A stretch of DNA of 64,000 nucleotides. It comes from Daucus carota subsp. sativus (taxonomy: Eukaryota > Streptophyta > Magnoliopsida > Apiales > Apiaceae). The notes under the pieces are model-generated. The model ran no database searches, had not been told where the DNA came from, and saw nothing but the letters and a program-made list of their open reading frames with translations. Numbering within the stretch: position 1 is the first letter of the stretch; every line of letters begins with the position of its first letter. Below are positions 33,901 to 48,044 of the stretch, one piece after another. Location of the stretch: the NCBI RefSeq assembly GCF_001625215.2, contig NC_030383.2, positions 384,779-448,778 of the forward strand, read 5' to 3'. The position numbers and the translations under genes were made by a program.

Positions 33901-35167
33901 TCTTCTCATTTCATACTCTAATTGTTCCCTGTCATTGGCTTTGAACGCCAAAACAAACGTTTCTTCAGGGTGTGACCGCATTAATTAAAAAAATTATTAT
34001 ATCCCTTGTATTAGTAATATATAAGGTTTCTATGGGAACAATCAGTACAGATTACTTTATTGTTTTGCAATTTATTTAGTATTTACTGTACATATTATTT
34101 AACATGATCAGTTCTTTCAAGTAAGTTCTGTGTGACTTTCTTTTCTTTCTTTTTTGGCTTAATAACCCTTTAGCCCTTAAAGAATACTACTGTGTACCCA
34201 TCCGCCCCTATTATTTCAACTCGTTCGTTTCAATCCTCAAAGTACATTTTATATACCGTTTAGCCCTTATACTATGACTAACGTCTATACCGGTATATAT
34301 CAGAGAGACAAAAAGGCAACTGACCTTCCGATATATACCGCTATACACTTCTGTGGCAGTACAAGGGTCAATCATGAATTTGTTTGTTTCTTTTTTTTTT
34401 TAGTTGACTCGTGTTTTCATATACGAGAAGTGGTATTTATTTTTTGAACTGGATCTCTATAATGTAGTTGCAAGCGCTGTAAATCACTTTCAAATATGGT
34501 TTGGCTACAATAAGTGGAAAGTTGAAATATTTGCCAACAGGCAAGTAATACCCACATTTGTATAGTTAGAGTTGTTGATTTGCACCTATTCCACAAAACC
34601 TAAATTGTATACAAGACAACTAATAATCATTTGTTAATCTAGATATTGTCATTAAAAAGTTATTGGCAGTCTGGATAAAGATATTTGATATGATTAAATT
34701 GCACTAGAATTAGTACTAGTGAATTTGTGAATCTCAAATCACAACTAGTTTCTTTGCTAACCTTTTATAACTGCATTTTAAATGGTGGTTTGATCTTGTT
34801 TGTAAGTTCATACCATTCTATAATAGGTAGTCGTTTGAAGATATTGTGATTATGTTGCATTTGTCTGTGCCTAAATCAAATTGTATGAAAGTGAAAAAAA
34901 AAAAAAACGATTACTTGAAACACTTGCCAGAAAGATATATTGTCACATGCTATCCAGGTAGGAAATATTAATGGCAGAAAAGGTCTATCTTATTTTGTAA
35001 TGTTTCTGCTATTTGATGGCCGCAGCAAACTAACAGAAGGTCAAAGCCCAATCTTATTATTTCATTATTGCATACTCCTTACTGGACAGATGACAGCAAG
35101 ATTAAACAGGATAATTTCTAAAATAACGAGCTTCCTGTATCAATATCCGATTTGGGTAAACATTGCT

Positions 35168-35215
<48 letters not shown>

Positions 35216-38200
35216 CATATTTGACTATATGTTTTGGCAATATGAAACTCACCTGCCCAACTCGGAAATATAACTTTGTATAACCAACTTGATACATTTC
35301 AGGCTGGATCCCAAATTGCTGAAGCACGGAGGCTGATATACTTAGTGGATCTTGAGTGACACCAAACTCCGAAAGCAGGAACCCATATCTTAGAATTTTC
35401 AAGTATTAGAAGCATTTACAATTTAAAAGTAGGAGTAAAATTAACACAAACCAGACAGCAATTGTACTTCACCTTTCTGCAAATTCTTGATGTGTCACTC
35501 GCGTAGGATACCCAGATCTTGATATCCTGACTACCTCCAGAACTCCACAGCATCGTAGTTGCTCTAAGACGAGAGGCTTTTCATATAATCCAGGAAGCAG
35601 TTTAGAATTTGGTTTAATACAGCGAATAAAGTGTGGTGTACAGTTATTCAACTGTTGCATCAGTTTGAACAATTGGCCCTGCGAGCAAGAAGAATTGCTA
35701 GGATAATCACACTTGAATTCTGCAACAAAAAAAAAAGCTCCGAAATTCTATTGTAAATGACAAGTGCCTAACTGTATACTTGATTATCTACCTTTCCTTT
35801 ATTTTACTACCTTGGATATTCACAATGATTATGAAATAGTAATCTAAATCTAATGAAAAGATTTATGTGCAAGCAGATCGTGTAATATCAACATTACTTC
35901 ACATGATATAAAGCAGTTGGTCCTATGCAACACATCATATATTAGTGCCTAGAATATATAGTAGAGCTGCAGGTACACTAGGCATAGAACTGACAAAGAC
36001 TTCTTACTTTAAACTTCGTTCCAACACTTTTTCTATGGAGCTCAGATGCTCCAGGGCCATTACTTGGTGGTTTTGGAGTTTGGCTTTGCATGTTGGAGGC
36101 AAACAACTGAGGTAGCTGTCTACTGCACGATGAAAGTAGCTGGATAGTATCAGGTTGCAATGGATCTCTGTTCTTTTCCAAGAAGCCGGTGGTGTTGTAT
36201 AGAACCTTAAAAAAAAAATCAATTCCTACTCAAACAACAAGATTATAATACACATTTATAGATCACATCCTGCACCAATTTTAGCGGTCACAGGATACTG
36301 AAAAAAAAAAAATTATGTCATTTTAATCTTAGTTTGCTTTTTCACTTCATGTGAATCGTGTGTCCACTTCTCCAGTCATCCGTCAAATCTGATCACCCTA
36401 TATATTGACTGTAGAAAGTTCAAGGTGTCAACATTATTCACTTATATCACCCCTTAAAGTACCTACTGAGACTTCCATTATTTCTATATACTGTAATACT
36501 TTTGTTAATACTAATGCATTTAACAGCACAATAAAATATGGGAGAATTAAATTACACTGGTTCTGTAACAGTATTTGGGAGATTTGGAAGATTTTGTAGG
36601 ATGATATACATAATATATGGGCTGATATTCTCTTATATTTTAAGACTCGGGTCGTGCCTAGGTTTGTTTTAAAAAGTGTCTGCCTTGGACCTTTGAGGAT
36701 GTTATAGAAAACAAATGCTTGAAAAGAATAGAAAATAATACCATTTACTGTTCTGGTTTACTTGAAACCTGATAGGTGGAAAAATGAAAAGAATTGATCA
36801 GCATGCACAAAGCCATAGCCCTACATGAGTAGGTGTGTGATGCATAATTTGAAATATTACATGTAACTAATATATTGAATGGTGCAAAGAAATATAGTCT
36901 AGATACACCAAACCAAATATACCCACTGTATCCCACTCATATATTCCCACTGTACCCAGCTCAACAAGGGGGTATTGGGAGGTTAATATCTACGCAGACC
37001 TTACCTCTACTCTAGAAGAGGTTGTTTTTGCAGAGATTCCAGGATTATATGTAGTCTAGATGTTGTTCCTAATGATATCTTCGAATAAACATGAAATTAA
37101 AGATGTGAATTGGACAAAAACAGAAAATAAAAACCATACAAATGCATATTTAAGTTGTCGTGACTAAAGTTAAAGCGTATAAAAGTCTAGATAGTTAGTT
37201 AAGCTTTTCGCTGAACAATGTTATATTCGCAAACCAGCATATTATATAGATTAAGAATGTGTACAAACAGATTTCTTTCCTTTATCTTAATCTGTTTTTC
37301 TTTTTTTGTACAGATAATATAAATTATATGCATAAGTATCAAGGACTAATCATATATAGTGATCTAAAAAGACCTTGTACTATTTAGTGCCATCATCATT
37401 GACCCGCTATAGTAGCATTCCAAAGAGTAAAATTCTGAGAGACACGTGTACTTTAACTAACCTCTCCAGCATAGTGGCGAACACTGAAAGCTCCACCTCT
37501 TTCTCCTTTAAAGCTAGGATGATCCTCCAAGTGCTGCTTCAGCTTATTGGCAAATGTCAAATCACTGCCATTGGGAAAATTTGATTCCTCATCCAATAAA
37601 GATATTAATCCAATGGGTTTCTGCAAGTGAAATAAGTTCTAACAGATAAGCAGATATTACATTCTGTGACATGCTATAATAGTAATGTTTGGTAGCTGAA
37701 AATGCAAAAGCATGCCGAAGATAGTCCAGTCCACCACATAATATTTGGTAACGACAGAAACTAATATTCTTATGTATATTCTATTAGTTCACATGTTTAT
37801 ATATATACACCCATGTTTCTAGAGGGAACCCTCTTTATATTTATGTATGCAACTTAACCAGTATAATTAAACAAATCGTACACTACAAATTACCTAATTA
37901 AAAATTATATATTTAATAACACAAATATATCCAGATTACATGTCTATATCTTGTTTCGCAACACAGAACATATGTTTTAAGAACAACTTATATATACCCA
38001 AAAAAAAATCTGTTTGCACATGCAGGGCATGGCATGCCGGTGTTTTGTTGTTTGCCAAAGTGTTATCTAACAATTTCGCCATAACTTCACCTAACAAACA
38101 TGTATCTTTGGGAAAAACGTATATCTTTTAAAAGCAAACAAGAATCGAACTCTGTAATGTACTGCAAAGAGGTAGCTATCTAAAAACAATTAAATCCACA

Positions 38201-41200
38201 TTCAAGTAACCCTCAACTCGCTTTTGGATTAACAGACATACGTTTACCGAAATTATAAAAAAACAGGTAAGGCATGAAACTATGACATAAGAATTGCAAA
38301 GATGGACGGACACTTGAATAAAACGCACAGGCATAACTTACCTTCTCAAACAGATCCAAGCACTCTTGGTTGTCTTCAAATTCTACTTTTGTCCAATCAA
38401 TTCCATCTGACTCATACTCCTGAAGAAATACTGGGAAATTAGAATGTTGGAAGTGCAAACAGTGTGATTTCTATGAAATGTTTTGGACATGAACAAATCA
38501 TTAGAAGATACTTGATGATCATATGCTTAGAATCTGATAGGATGTCAGTTTAGAATTACAAAGAATAACTATTATGAAGAAAAAGCTGGCATCAAATTAG
38601 TTGAATATATTATAAATATCGTCATATTATGTATGGTTTCTAAAAAGTATGCTTTCATGTCTGGTATATCTTATTAACGAACAGAGCTGATTTGTTCAAA
38701 TCAGCAAAAAAAAGTTAACTCAGTAATTATGACCAAACTCATCGATACCATCAACTGTGGAATGGACCCTTTGAGCCTTTTAAATGTAATTTAATTTGCA
38801 TACCCTGATCTCGGCCTCTACAATCTTATATTATGCGAGCTTTTTTTATTGTACCTGATGCTCAATACTATGTACTGTTCCTCTTTACCTTTAAGGCTAA
38901 ATATTTAATATTCTGTCTATAAGATATAAGCTTGCGTCTCTTTAATTTTGTGTAGATAAATATACACACACAAATTTACCCCTAAAACATAAATCCTGTA
39001 ATTTAGCCAAGTTAATATTCTGAAATGAGGCAAACTTCTTATTTGTTTCTTTTTGTTTAATTGCATAATGTAAATAGAGGTGAGAACTAAGAAGAGAACC
39101 CATTGTCCAAATAGCTCTACGGATGAAAAGTAATAAGCTGGTAACTCACCTCTTGCTGAAGTTTAAATAGATGACGGTTAAAGTGCTGCTGCAGTCTCTC
39201 ATTTGCATAGTTTATACAAAACTGTTCAAAGCTATTTTTCTGTAATGGTGAATAATATCATTATATAAGAATGAAATGTTATACAACATCAACAAATATA
39301 TATATTTAGACATATATTATCTACCTTAAATGACTCGAACCCATAAATATCTAGAATACTTATGGATCTCCTGCTTTGCCATCTACCTTTCACAAGTGAC
39401 CTATTGATTTTCTCTACAAGCCATTCAAACAGGCTTGCATATACAAATTTTGCCAATGCATCTCTTGTATCAATTGCCTAAAAAAGATACATTTCATCGC
39501 ATGAGAAGGTAATGATGTATGATGCATGTCTGACAAATGCCATTGACAGTGTTGCAGGTGTCCGTGTCAGACATGCAGTTACAAGTTAAAAGAGGGAGAC
39601 AATGCCCATTACAGAACTTAACCTACCTGCTGTAGTGTTAATTTCTTAGCAACAGTCTCCTTCCCAGCCCGAATTTTATGGGTAGATAAAGCTAGTATAA
39701 GGTCCTCTAAACTGCAACCTAGCAAACTAGCAACCATTTTGCATGCTGCAATGAAAGCATGAACACTAGTGACATATTAAAGCAGGAACTAAAACGAAGC
39801 ACTTGGAAAGAATGAAAAGTTAAAAACCTAAACATTTATTCTCTTTGTATATTCACCAGAAATTATACAAAAATGCAATCGACACTTTTAAAGTTTAATA
39901 TTAAAAAGCGAAAGCCTGTTTTATGATAAAGCAGTAAATATTTGATAGAACTGAAAGCTTAGACCCGACACAAGTAAATCAGTCATTTATTCTGGCAGTG
40001 CATAGATTAGCTAGATTGAGGTTGATATCAAATATGAGGAAAAATTAAGTTGGCACCCTACTTTAGAGGATGCAACTTTTGGCACTCCAAGTTGGCACCT
40101 CATGCCACCTCACTCGCACCCATTGACATCCCAGCATCTCCAATAGAGTGCTAACAAGAGTGCCATGCCATGTCACGCCATTGGAGTTGTAATACACTAC
40201 ACACACGCTTACAAAGTTGAGTCCGAATATATGATTCTAGAGTTCTTGGAGTGGCATTTTTATTTCACATTGGACTCAAAACCACATTATAAAGATTGAA
40301 TAGAAACTGAATGAGGCAATGTTATCATTTTACAATCAAAAGCAGTTTAAAGCACCTTGCAGACATAACGATCAACAGGCGTATTATATATCCTGACAAT
40401 CAATGTCTTATCAATTACAAAATCCTAAAAGATGACCATAAAATACATGCCATCTTGAGATTTTATATTAATCAATGTCAAATTGTAATCAATAAGAAAT
40501 TCATGGCTACCCATAAAGTTGCATACATACATTTATTATGGTGCATTATTTTCAAAATTTGGCTACCACCACATATACAGAGACCCGTCTGGTTTGGTGA
40601 GGATAATAACAAAATCATGGCAATATCTCTGTACTTTCCTACTATCTACCTATATGTATCTGAAACATCTTGTTAGTGATTGATTTTATAAGTTCACTGA
40701 TTAAGCACATATGAAAGCACACAACAATTTTCTGCAATATTTGTTTATACTAGTTTCTAATTGTATTTTTAGCTCAATTTTTGGGTAAAAAACTCTGTGT
40801 ATTATAAGCAGAAAGAGTTCAGGAGAAATGCTTGATCTCCTTTTTTCATTCACAAATAAAATGAATCAAATTATTCTATAATATATATATTTTTTGTTTT
40901 TATAAAAATAAGAAGAACAAATTAGTGAATATATTCTTGTTTATATGATTTCAGTATATTGAATATCTAACCAAATAATAGGACCACTCTTAAATTTAAT
41001 TTTATAGATTACAGAATATATTAATACTTATACAACAATGCCAAACCAAACCAAACCAAACAAGCACACTATATCCCGCTTAGAGCAGGGTCTGGGGAGG
41101 GTAAAATATACGCAGACCATGCCCCTACTCTAAAGAATAGGGAGGCTGTTTCCGTGCAGACCCCCGGCTTAGTGCAAGACAAAGTATGGTGTGATACACA

Positions 41201-44200
41201 TGGTTGTTGTATGTAAATACTTATACAACAATGTTTTTTAAAATATAAGCTAGTTTCTACGTACAACTTGAATATGCAAAATTTAAACTTGAAAATACAA
41301 CAACAATTATTTCTAACTATTTTGGAGCTGTAATCAGCTGTGTTCAATTGTGATTATTTCCTAGCTTCAGACTAAATTATGGCAAGGTTTTTGTATATTC
41401 AATTATAATGCATTAATTCTATAAGAGAAAGTAATATAAGTGCAGAAACTGGTCATAGAAGCATCTCCAAGTGCTGTTATCATGAAATTAAACAGAACGG
41501 GCATATAAAATTACCTTCATCAGACAAAACCTCCACATAATTTTCATTTTCAGCAACTTGAAATGATATGTTTCCCATCCATAATACGGCAGCTAACATT
41601 TCAAAAGCATGTTGTTGATCTTCTTCAGACAAATGAATCGTATTTAGGGCTTCCTGGAGAAATATAAAACAAAGTTTATGACACACCAATACTTTGTATC
41701 CAGTATAGTATAAGATGAAGGAACAAGTAATAACCAGAAATGACAAGTCACTAACTGTTGTTGACGATTCTTTTAAATTACCATAAGTTGTGCAAATTTC
41801 TCAGCATCATTAACATTGTCAACTACCAAGCGACTACTTTGATTAAGGTATTTGTACTCGCTCGCTGCTTTTAAATTCAACTTCTCTGTTAAAAGATAAA
41901 CAAAATCATGTCGAAGGTTAGATTATTATAGGCCTGTGATTAATTGATGGAATCTGGAACAAATATTATAATCACAAGTATGATGGACAATACTACATTT
42001 CTCAGACATGGGTGATGCGAAGTGCAGAATTCTCTATGTATGTATGCAGGTAGGAATCTAATTGCTTAGCAACTTCCAAATATAGCAACAAAGTGAAAGC
42101 AATTTAACTACCTTTAATATGCTATCCCAATACTAAAATTATTGGAGATGCCGATATCTTGATTAATTATGCCAAGAGAGGACAAATTTAAAAATATTAT
42201 ATGCCGATATACACACATATTCACATTTTATATGAAGGCATAAATAAACCAGCTCTTCTACAGATTTATATTAGTTCATAAGTGTACAGAAACATTATGA
42301 TGAACTTTCAAGCATTAAACCTTGGCTTAACACGGTAGCTAAACTTATAGTCTAAGTTTCTTCTGTGTATAACATATATATCATAACCATAAGGGAGGGA
42401 AAATGGGGGTGTGTCCTAATGATCCTTCCCGGCAGATGGACTATGCCAAACCACAATGGATTGTCCACTGTACCAGCGATTTAGTAAGACTGCTGTTTGA
42501 AATGAATTAGATGAATCTCGGGACCACATATTGGCAATTATCTTTTAGGAACTTAATATTACATATATATATCATGACTTATATAGTGAGATGCGTGTAT
42601 AACAGGAGATATATTAATTAACAAGACATCGGGCATCTCCAATGGTTGGCCTTCATGAAAGGTGCCAGCTTTGCCAAATCATCATAAATATTGATTTCTT
42701 ACTATTTTTTTTCTTTTATAAAATATCATAATTTGTGTAGATTATTAAACATTACGATTATAGTCACAGTTGGTCCCACAAAAGAAGTTGTAGAGTGGCA
42801 TGCCATGTCAGTCACATGACAATTGGCACATATTTGGTACCCACCATTCGTAATGCTTTAAGAACTATTCAGGTGCTAGGCTCCTCTTTCGTTACCCACA
42901 CACACACAAAATCACACACAGGCACACAGCAGACTGTAGATTACTGGAATAATGAAGATTAACAACCTTTCAGAACAGATGAAGCCCCAGCACAAATCTG
43001 ATAGAAGATATGATACGACCTCTCCCCCTGTGCCAGCTGAACAACTCTCGACTACAGAAAAGATGCATAAAATAATTTTTTTCTTTCATAACAAGAATAT
43101 ATATATATATGAAATATAGAATGTATTGACTTATTATATAACCTAAACGACTTGCCTTTTCAAGCAGAACTACCCCCAATTAGCGTAAGCGTTGATATGT
43201 GAGTGTACATGTGCAAACATCATAAAAATTAATTGAGTTTGTTACCGGTAGCAAATGGTGACCAATGAATATGTTAAACAAGTGAATGCAATTAAGGATT
43301 AAACTTACAAGTCTGAATTTTAGCACCGCATATCGTCCCCGTAGCACTAAAATAAATTTCTATTAGTTTTCCCTGGTTAGCATCAGAGTAGTTAAGATGT
43401 ATACACAAATATCACAGCTATAACTCTCTTTATGAATATATGGAAGCTTTTATCATAGATTTAAGAGGAAGATATGATCGAAAGAACTCACAAATCGACT
43501 GGAGTTGTCATTTCTGGAAGTTTTTGCATTACCAAATGCTTCTAGTATACTACTTGTTTGATATATTTTCTGGTCCATACCGCCACTACCACCACTAAGA
43601 GCGCCTAAGTATTGCATAGCAATTTTTGCTGTTTCAGTTTTTCCAGCTCCACTTTCCCCACTACAAAATTTGACGGTAAAAGTTCTTTTATCAGTCATAC
43701 ACAATTACACACATGTAACTAATATATATGAACTGCATATACTCTGGAGAGATAACCTAAAGGAACACATATGAAAGAACAAATGGGAGCTTCAACTCAT
43801 GTACGTTGAGTAGAATCACCTACCTTATTATTAGTGATTGATTTACTTCATCTGCATGTGTCAAAACAGAATATATTGTAAGAGTAAAGTTAAATGAAAT
43901 AAACCTCTTCACCAAGTTCTTGAGACCTGATTTCACTAACCTCTCATCATTTCGCTATAGGCAGTATCAGTTATGGCATATACATGAGGGCTATCCATAA
44001 GCTTTTGCCTGTAAGCTGTGATATAATCGTTACCGTAGAGTTTGAGCTTCTTAAAGGGATTGATTGCAATCAAAACAGATCCAGCCTTACTCTATTTGGG
44101 GGAAGCGGAAGCATTAGTTTAGAATCAGAAAGAGAAAATGCTTAGTCAGAAAAGGAAATACTAACTTTTTAAACCTTCATACATAAAATTTATCATGAGT

Positions 44201-45386
44201 AAATCTGAATTGAAGGTTATGAAGCACTGATGGCTCATTCAAGTAACTAAGCTGTATAAGATCATCTACACCCTCAAGGATATCAGGATTTGCAGGTAAC
44301 AGTTCTCCGGTACTCGCTATCACCAACTACAAAGACACCAGGTAGAAGAGAACACGATTATTTAAGCAATTCAAGTAGATTGACTTAGGACATGGATTCA
44401 TGAACTTACACTTCCATTTCCAAGCAACACGGACGCTGTTTCTGCAGAAGTTGATTGTATGTGTCCTAATTCCCACTGCCCGTCTTTAAGTTGACACCAA
44501 ACTCGTAGTTTCTAAAACAAAGTAGTTTCAGTGAGTGTTTCTGATATGATTAAAAAAATGATGAAGATCTCCAGAGAAGTGACACGAGTATAGTTTAATG
44601 ATGTAAACAGGAAGCAAAATCCAAATTGACATTGCTGAGTTATATATCTCTTTTCAAATGCTTCATAAATATTTACCAAGATTACAGAGTCACTCATGAC
44701 TTGGGTCTTAGAGCATGTTCTTAAAACTTTCTGACACTCAACAAAACACTTGGAAATGACAACAATAATTTCTAAAAGGTAACAATTTCATTCATCTTAA
44801 CCAGCCATCCTCTAAAATGTTTATTCATATATACTGCTAGTCTGCTACATAGTTGTTTCCGCCACTAGCTAAACAATTGACTTGTAACATGCAAACGAAA
44901 GTGCCAAAAAAATTGTAAATAGCATGTACAAGTACAACTAAATAATTGTACCTTTTTGATGAAATAACCGAGATTCTCATTCAACTCAGGCTCTTTAAAC
45001 TTCGGAAATGAAGAAGATTTAACAGCAAAATCAGCACTGTCCTTATCACCGTTCTCCAAATTCTCCTCGAAATTGACATCACTTATTGTAACAGAAGCAT
45101 AAGGCGATTCGTCTGGTCTAGGTTCCTTAGGTTTCTTCCCTCCAAAACTACCCCCTGATGATCTTTTATACTCTCTCTTCTTCTTCACCTTATTACTAGA
45201 ATCAGGTACACTAATTAAATTTGGCAATGACCGTTTCGCAACAGACGGTCTACGAGCTCGAGAATTAGGCCTTGATGGCAGTGCCGGGGGCAAGTCCTTG
45301 GGATGCTCTGCCTCGTCCCTCTCCTTGAGGGACTCAAGCATTTCCTCAAGCGAGCTACGAGTTGTTCCAGCCGGCCTGTTATCCAT
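30913..45386 (-). CDS. Class VIII myosin heavy chain (ATM2/VIII-B-like)
   Basis: 24 exons splice in continuous frame to 1,156 residues: 45386-44952, 44511-44410, 44326-44183, 44091-43941, 43851-43824, 43660-43492, 43372-43309, 43169-43156, 43051-42967, 41885-41782, 41653-41515, 39745-39627, 39477-39325, 39239-39150, 38419-38342, 37620-37462, 36205-36008, 35678-35473, 35388-35253, 33567-33438, 32810-32700, 32587-32502, 32064-31867, 31284-30913. The N-terminus ([27 protein letters not shown]) is that of class VIII. Motor parts: P-loop GESGAGKT (288-295), switch I NDNSSRF, switch [10 protein letters not shown] (561-568), actin-binding [10 protein letters not shown]. Three IQ motifs follow (about 860-965), then a coiled coil (968-1033) and a short basic tail. 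These plant actin motors act at plasmodesmata, endosomes and the cell plate. The motor is complete. Confidence 0.93.
35172..35212. repeat. TG dinucleotide microsatellite in a myosin intron
   Basis: About 20 TG units in the intron between exons 19 and 20 of the myosin gene, just past the exon 19 splice donor. Confidence 0.9.
36950..37045 (+). mobile_element. SINE-like fragment in a myosin intron, degraded copy
   Basis: Resembles the copy at 41085-41175: both have a GGGAGG...TACGCAGACC block, then CC.CTACTCT and a GGNTGTTT block. The shared pattern resembles a widespread plant SINE body, which is recollection, not a search. Confidence 0.45.
41085..41175 (+). mobile_element. SINE-like fragment in a myosin intron
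   Basis: It reads GGGTCTGGGGAGGGTAAAAT, ATACGCAGACC, CCCCTACTCT and GGAGGCTGTTTCCGTGCAGA in turn, the body sequence I associate with a plant SINE family. A CCAAA run lies just before it (41041-41060). I did not find target duplications. Confidence 0.55.
42637..42866. mobile_element. Possible degraded MITE in a myosin intron
   Basis: The left end CATCTCCAATGGTTGG resembles the Tourist-like termini of this window. The right end, near ACCATTCGTAATGC, pairs with it only in part. An inner AGTGGCATGCCATGTCA is shared with 40160-40180. The ends are not defined. Confidence 0.3.
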
Positions 45387-47976
45387 TTTTACGATTCTAA
45401 ATCGTCGAATTCAACGGTTTTGATTGTATATCGTGCAAATTCGAATTCGAAACCCCGTTAATGATCAGATGTGGAAAATGCATGTGTGAATTGATGAACA
45501 TATTATCGGATTGCATGTAACAAAATTATGATCATTTCAGATGCGTAAACAGGATGAATCGGTACATATAGAAGGTTTAGAATTGTTGAAGATGGATGAG
45601 TAAGATTCGGAGACGAAGCTGATAGGAATTTCAAACTCAGGTTTTCAATCAGAACTTTGCAATTCTACCTCGTCCACCTTACCTTCGCTTTAGCGGGGCT
45701 ATCGGGAAAGACAAAATGAAGAAATTGTATGAATTCTAACAATTTTTGGACTTTTGGTCCATTGTATGTAAATTCGACTTTTTTCCCCCCTGATTTTGTC
45801 GGAGTCTGGACAAGGCCCCAAATATCATGTCATGGCTAAACTTTCTTATTTTCTGAAAAATGTACATAATTTTTTTATCACATGATGAATATGAAACGGT
45901 TATCTAATATTTATATTCAAAACAATATATAAAAAGGTGCATTTTTAAAACAGAAACAAAGATTTATTTCTTTAAATAAGTTACTATCACAAATAATCTC
46001 AAATATCATTTTACAATCTAAAACACTAGATCATACGCTGTTTGTTTATTTTTGTCTTATTAACGCTAGATCGTTTCGTATTTTGAAATCCTTAAATGCT
46101 ATTTCATGTAGTGTTTCACACTAAAAGGTTAGATCTTGTTACATTTTGGAAGGATTTTCATACCTAATCGCGACACAATGTAACATCTTCTTCCAAAAAT
46201 CAAAATGTTGGATTACCCGACATTAATAAATGATATTTGAGTTCATTTATTTTGGGCATTACTTATGAAATTATGAGACATGGGATCTTTTCTCACTAAC
46301 ATACTTCGTAGGATACATTCAAAATTTAATATTATCATCGTTGTCGTCTTCTTCATGATTATCACTCAAGTAGGTGATTTTTACACTATAATGTTACATG
46401 GACTCATTGTTATTTGATTAATTTTGATCATTCTAATTGATTATATGCTAATATTGATATATATATATTTGACCTATACCCAGCATTGATCTACGACAAC
46501 AGGAATCTCATGGATAAATAAGTTATATCCAATCGAAAGAACCTATAAAACGAGATGCCATCATACAATAAAAAAGTTATTGCTACTTTTATAATTCCGT
46601 CCTATGTAGTAAAACAACGAAGCTGATTATTTTAATTATAATTGTTTTTTGCCGGAATTTTTTAAATTTTATTTTAATTATACAAATGATGACAATTTGT
46701 TAATACTTGTATGAATCTTAGGAAGAATTTCTTTGTTAATATCACTCATTCTTGATTTTAATTACAAAATAATTTGTCAAAATCTTCATTTTACTTTAGC
46801 CCAAAGTCGAAAAAGAGTTTCTGTCATGATCAAAAATTAAAACGTATATATGTATTTTTCTTTTTTATAACATTTATGCATCATGAAAAAAATTATTAGT
46901 AAATCATCATAAGAATTCTCATATAATGTACTTCACTTTAATTATATTCATCGAACTTTCTTATATTTATCATCAAGTTATTAAATTATTAAGTTATTTC
47001 AAATTTGTTCAGAATAATCATGTTCACTTAAATATAACCCGTTATGCTTATATATTATTTTATTAGAATAATCTTGTTCATTATTTTACATACGGTTTGA
47101 AAGTGTAAGGACACGAGATGAGTGCATGTATTATCGATACTAAAATTTACATGTAATATCTCGGTTTAATATTGAGAAGAGTCTAGATATCTTTTCAATA
47201 TATAAGCATAAGTAGTAACACTATCAATTGTATAAAAAGATAAAATAAATATTGTGAGATATATAGGTTACCAAGTTGATGCACTCAGAATATTCAGATT
47301 TATGTTCGGATCGTAGATGCAACAATATATTTTGATTTATTTTCAAATCTTAGATGTAATATTGGAGCTCAGCAACTTTGACTGTCTATGAGCTCGACGA
47401 GGACATCGACACGGTAAGATGAGATGTTTGTTGCATCTTAAATCAATCAAAATATTTTAACTCTTTATAAACACACACAAGTAATAATGTATATCAACAA
47501 TTGCTAACTATTTCGTATTAGTTTTTGATGAGTAGTTGGATTCAATGTACCTATTTGAATTGTTTTATTACCGTCCAATAATAAAGTTTTACAAATAGCA
47601 TGAATATTCACGAGACACATTGCACATGTATATTCAATAATAAAAATTTACAACAGCGTGAATATTCGCGAGACACATTCGACATGTATATTTGAATCTA
47701 TCTCTTTAAAATTAAAATAGCGGGGCAAGTTTTTTTCTCTTAAAAATTTATAATAATGAAGTTAATTATGACAAATCAGAAAAAAATCAAACAAAAACTC
47801 ATAAACCACCATATAATTTTATATCGAGCAAAAACAAGAAGCCAATGAGCACCGTACATGTACCTACATACACGATACATACGTACAGTCTAGCTGACTG
47901 TTCAAGTAGACACCGAAAAAGCAGTCCCCGCAACACACGCCCCTTCCTCAGTCCCCCTCTCTCTCCCCTGTCTCTC
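45387..47976. other. A+T-rich intergenic region between divergent myosin and VAL-like genes
   Basis: About 2.6 kb, holding the promoters of the myosin gene (left) and the VAL-like gene (right). No frame stands out. At about 47577-47694 a unit of roughly 60 bp carrying GTGAATATTC.CGAGACACAT is tandemly duplicated with some divergence. Confidence 0.5.
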
Positions 47977-47983
47977 TATAAAA
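47977..47983 (+). promoter_or_regulatory. TATA box of the VAL-like gene
   Basis: TATAAAA after a CT-rich tract, 62 bp before the ATG at 48045. Spacing fits a short 5' UTR. Confidence 0.6.
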
Positions 47984-48044
47984 CCCCTAAATTAAATTCA
48001 CATTTCCCCGTCTATTTTCTAGGGTTCTGCCCCAACTCATATCA

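Noticed and set aside
34160-34400. Possible transposon in a myosin intron (repeated TTTAGCCCTT)
   Set aside because: The short repeats do not form terminal inverted repeats or a target duplication.
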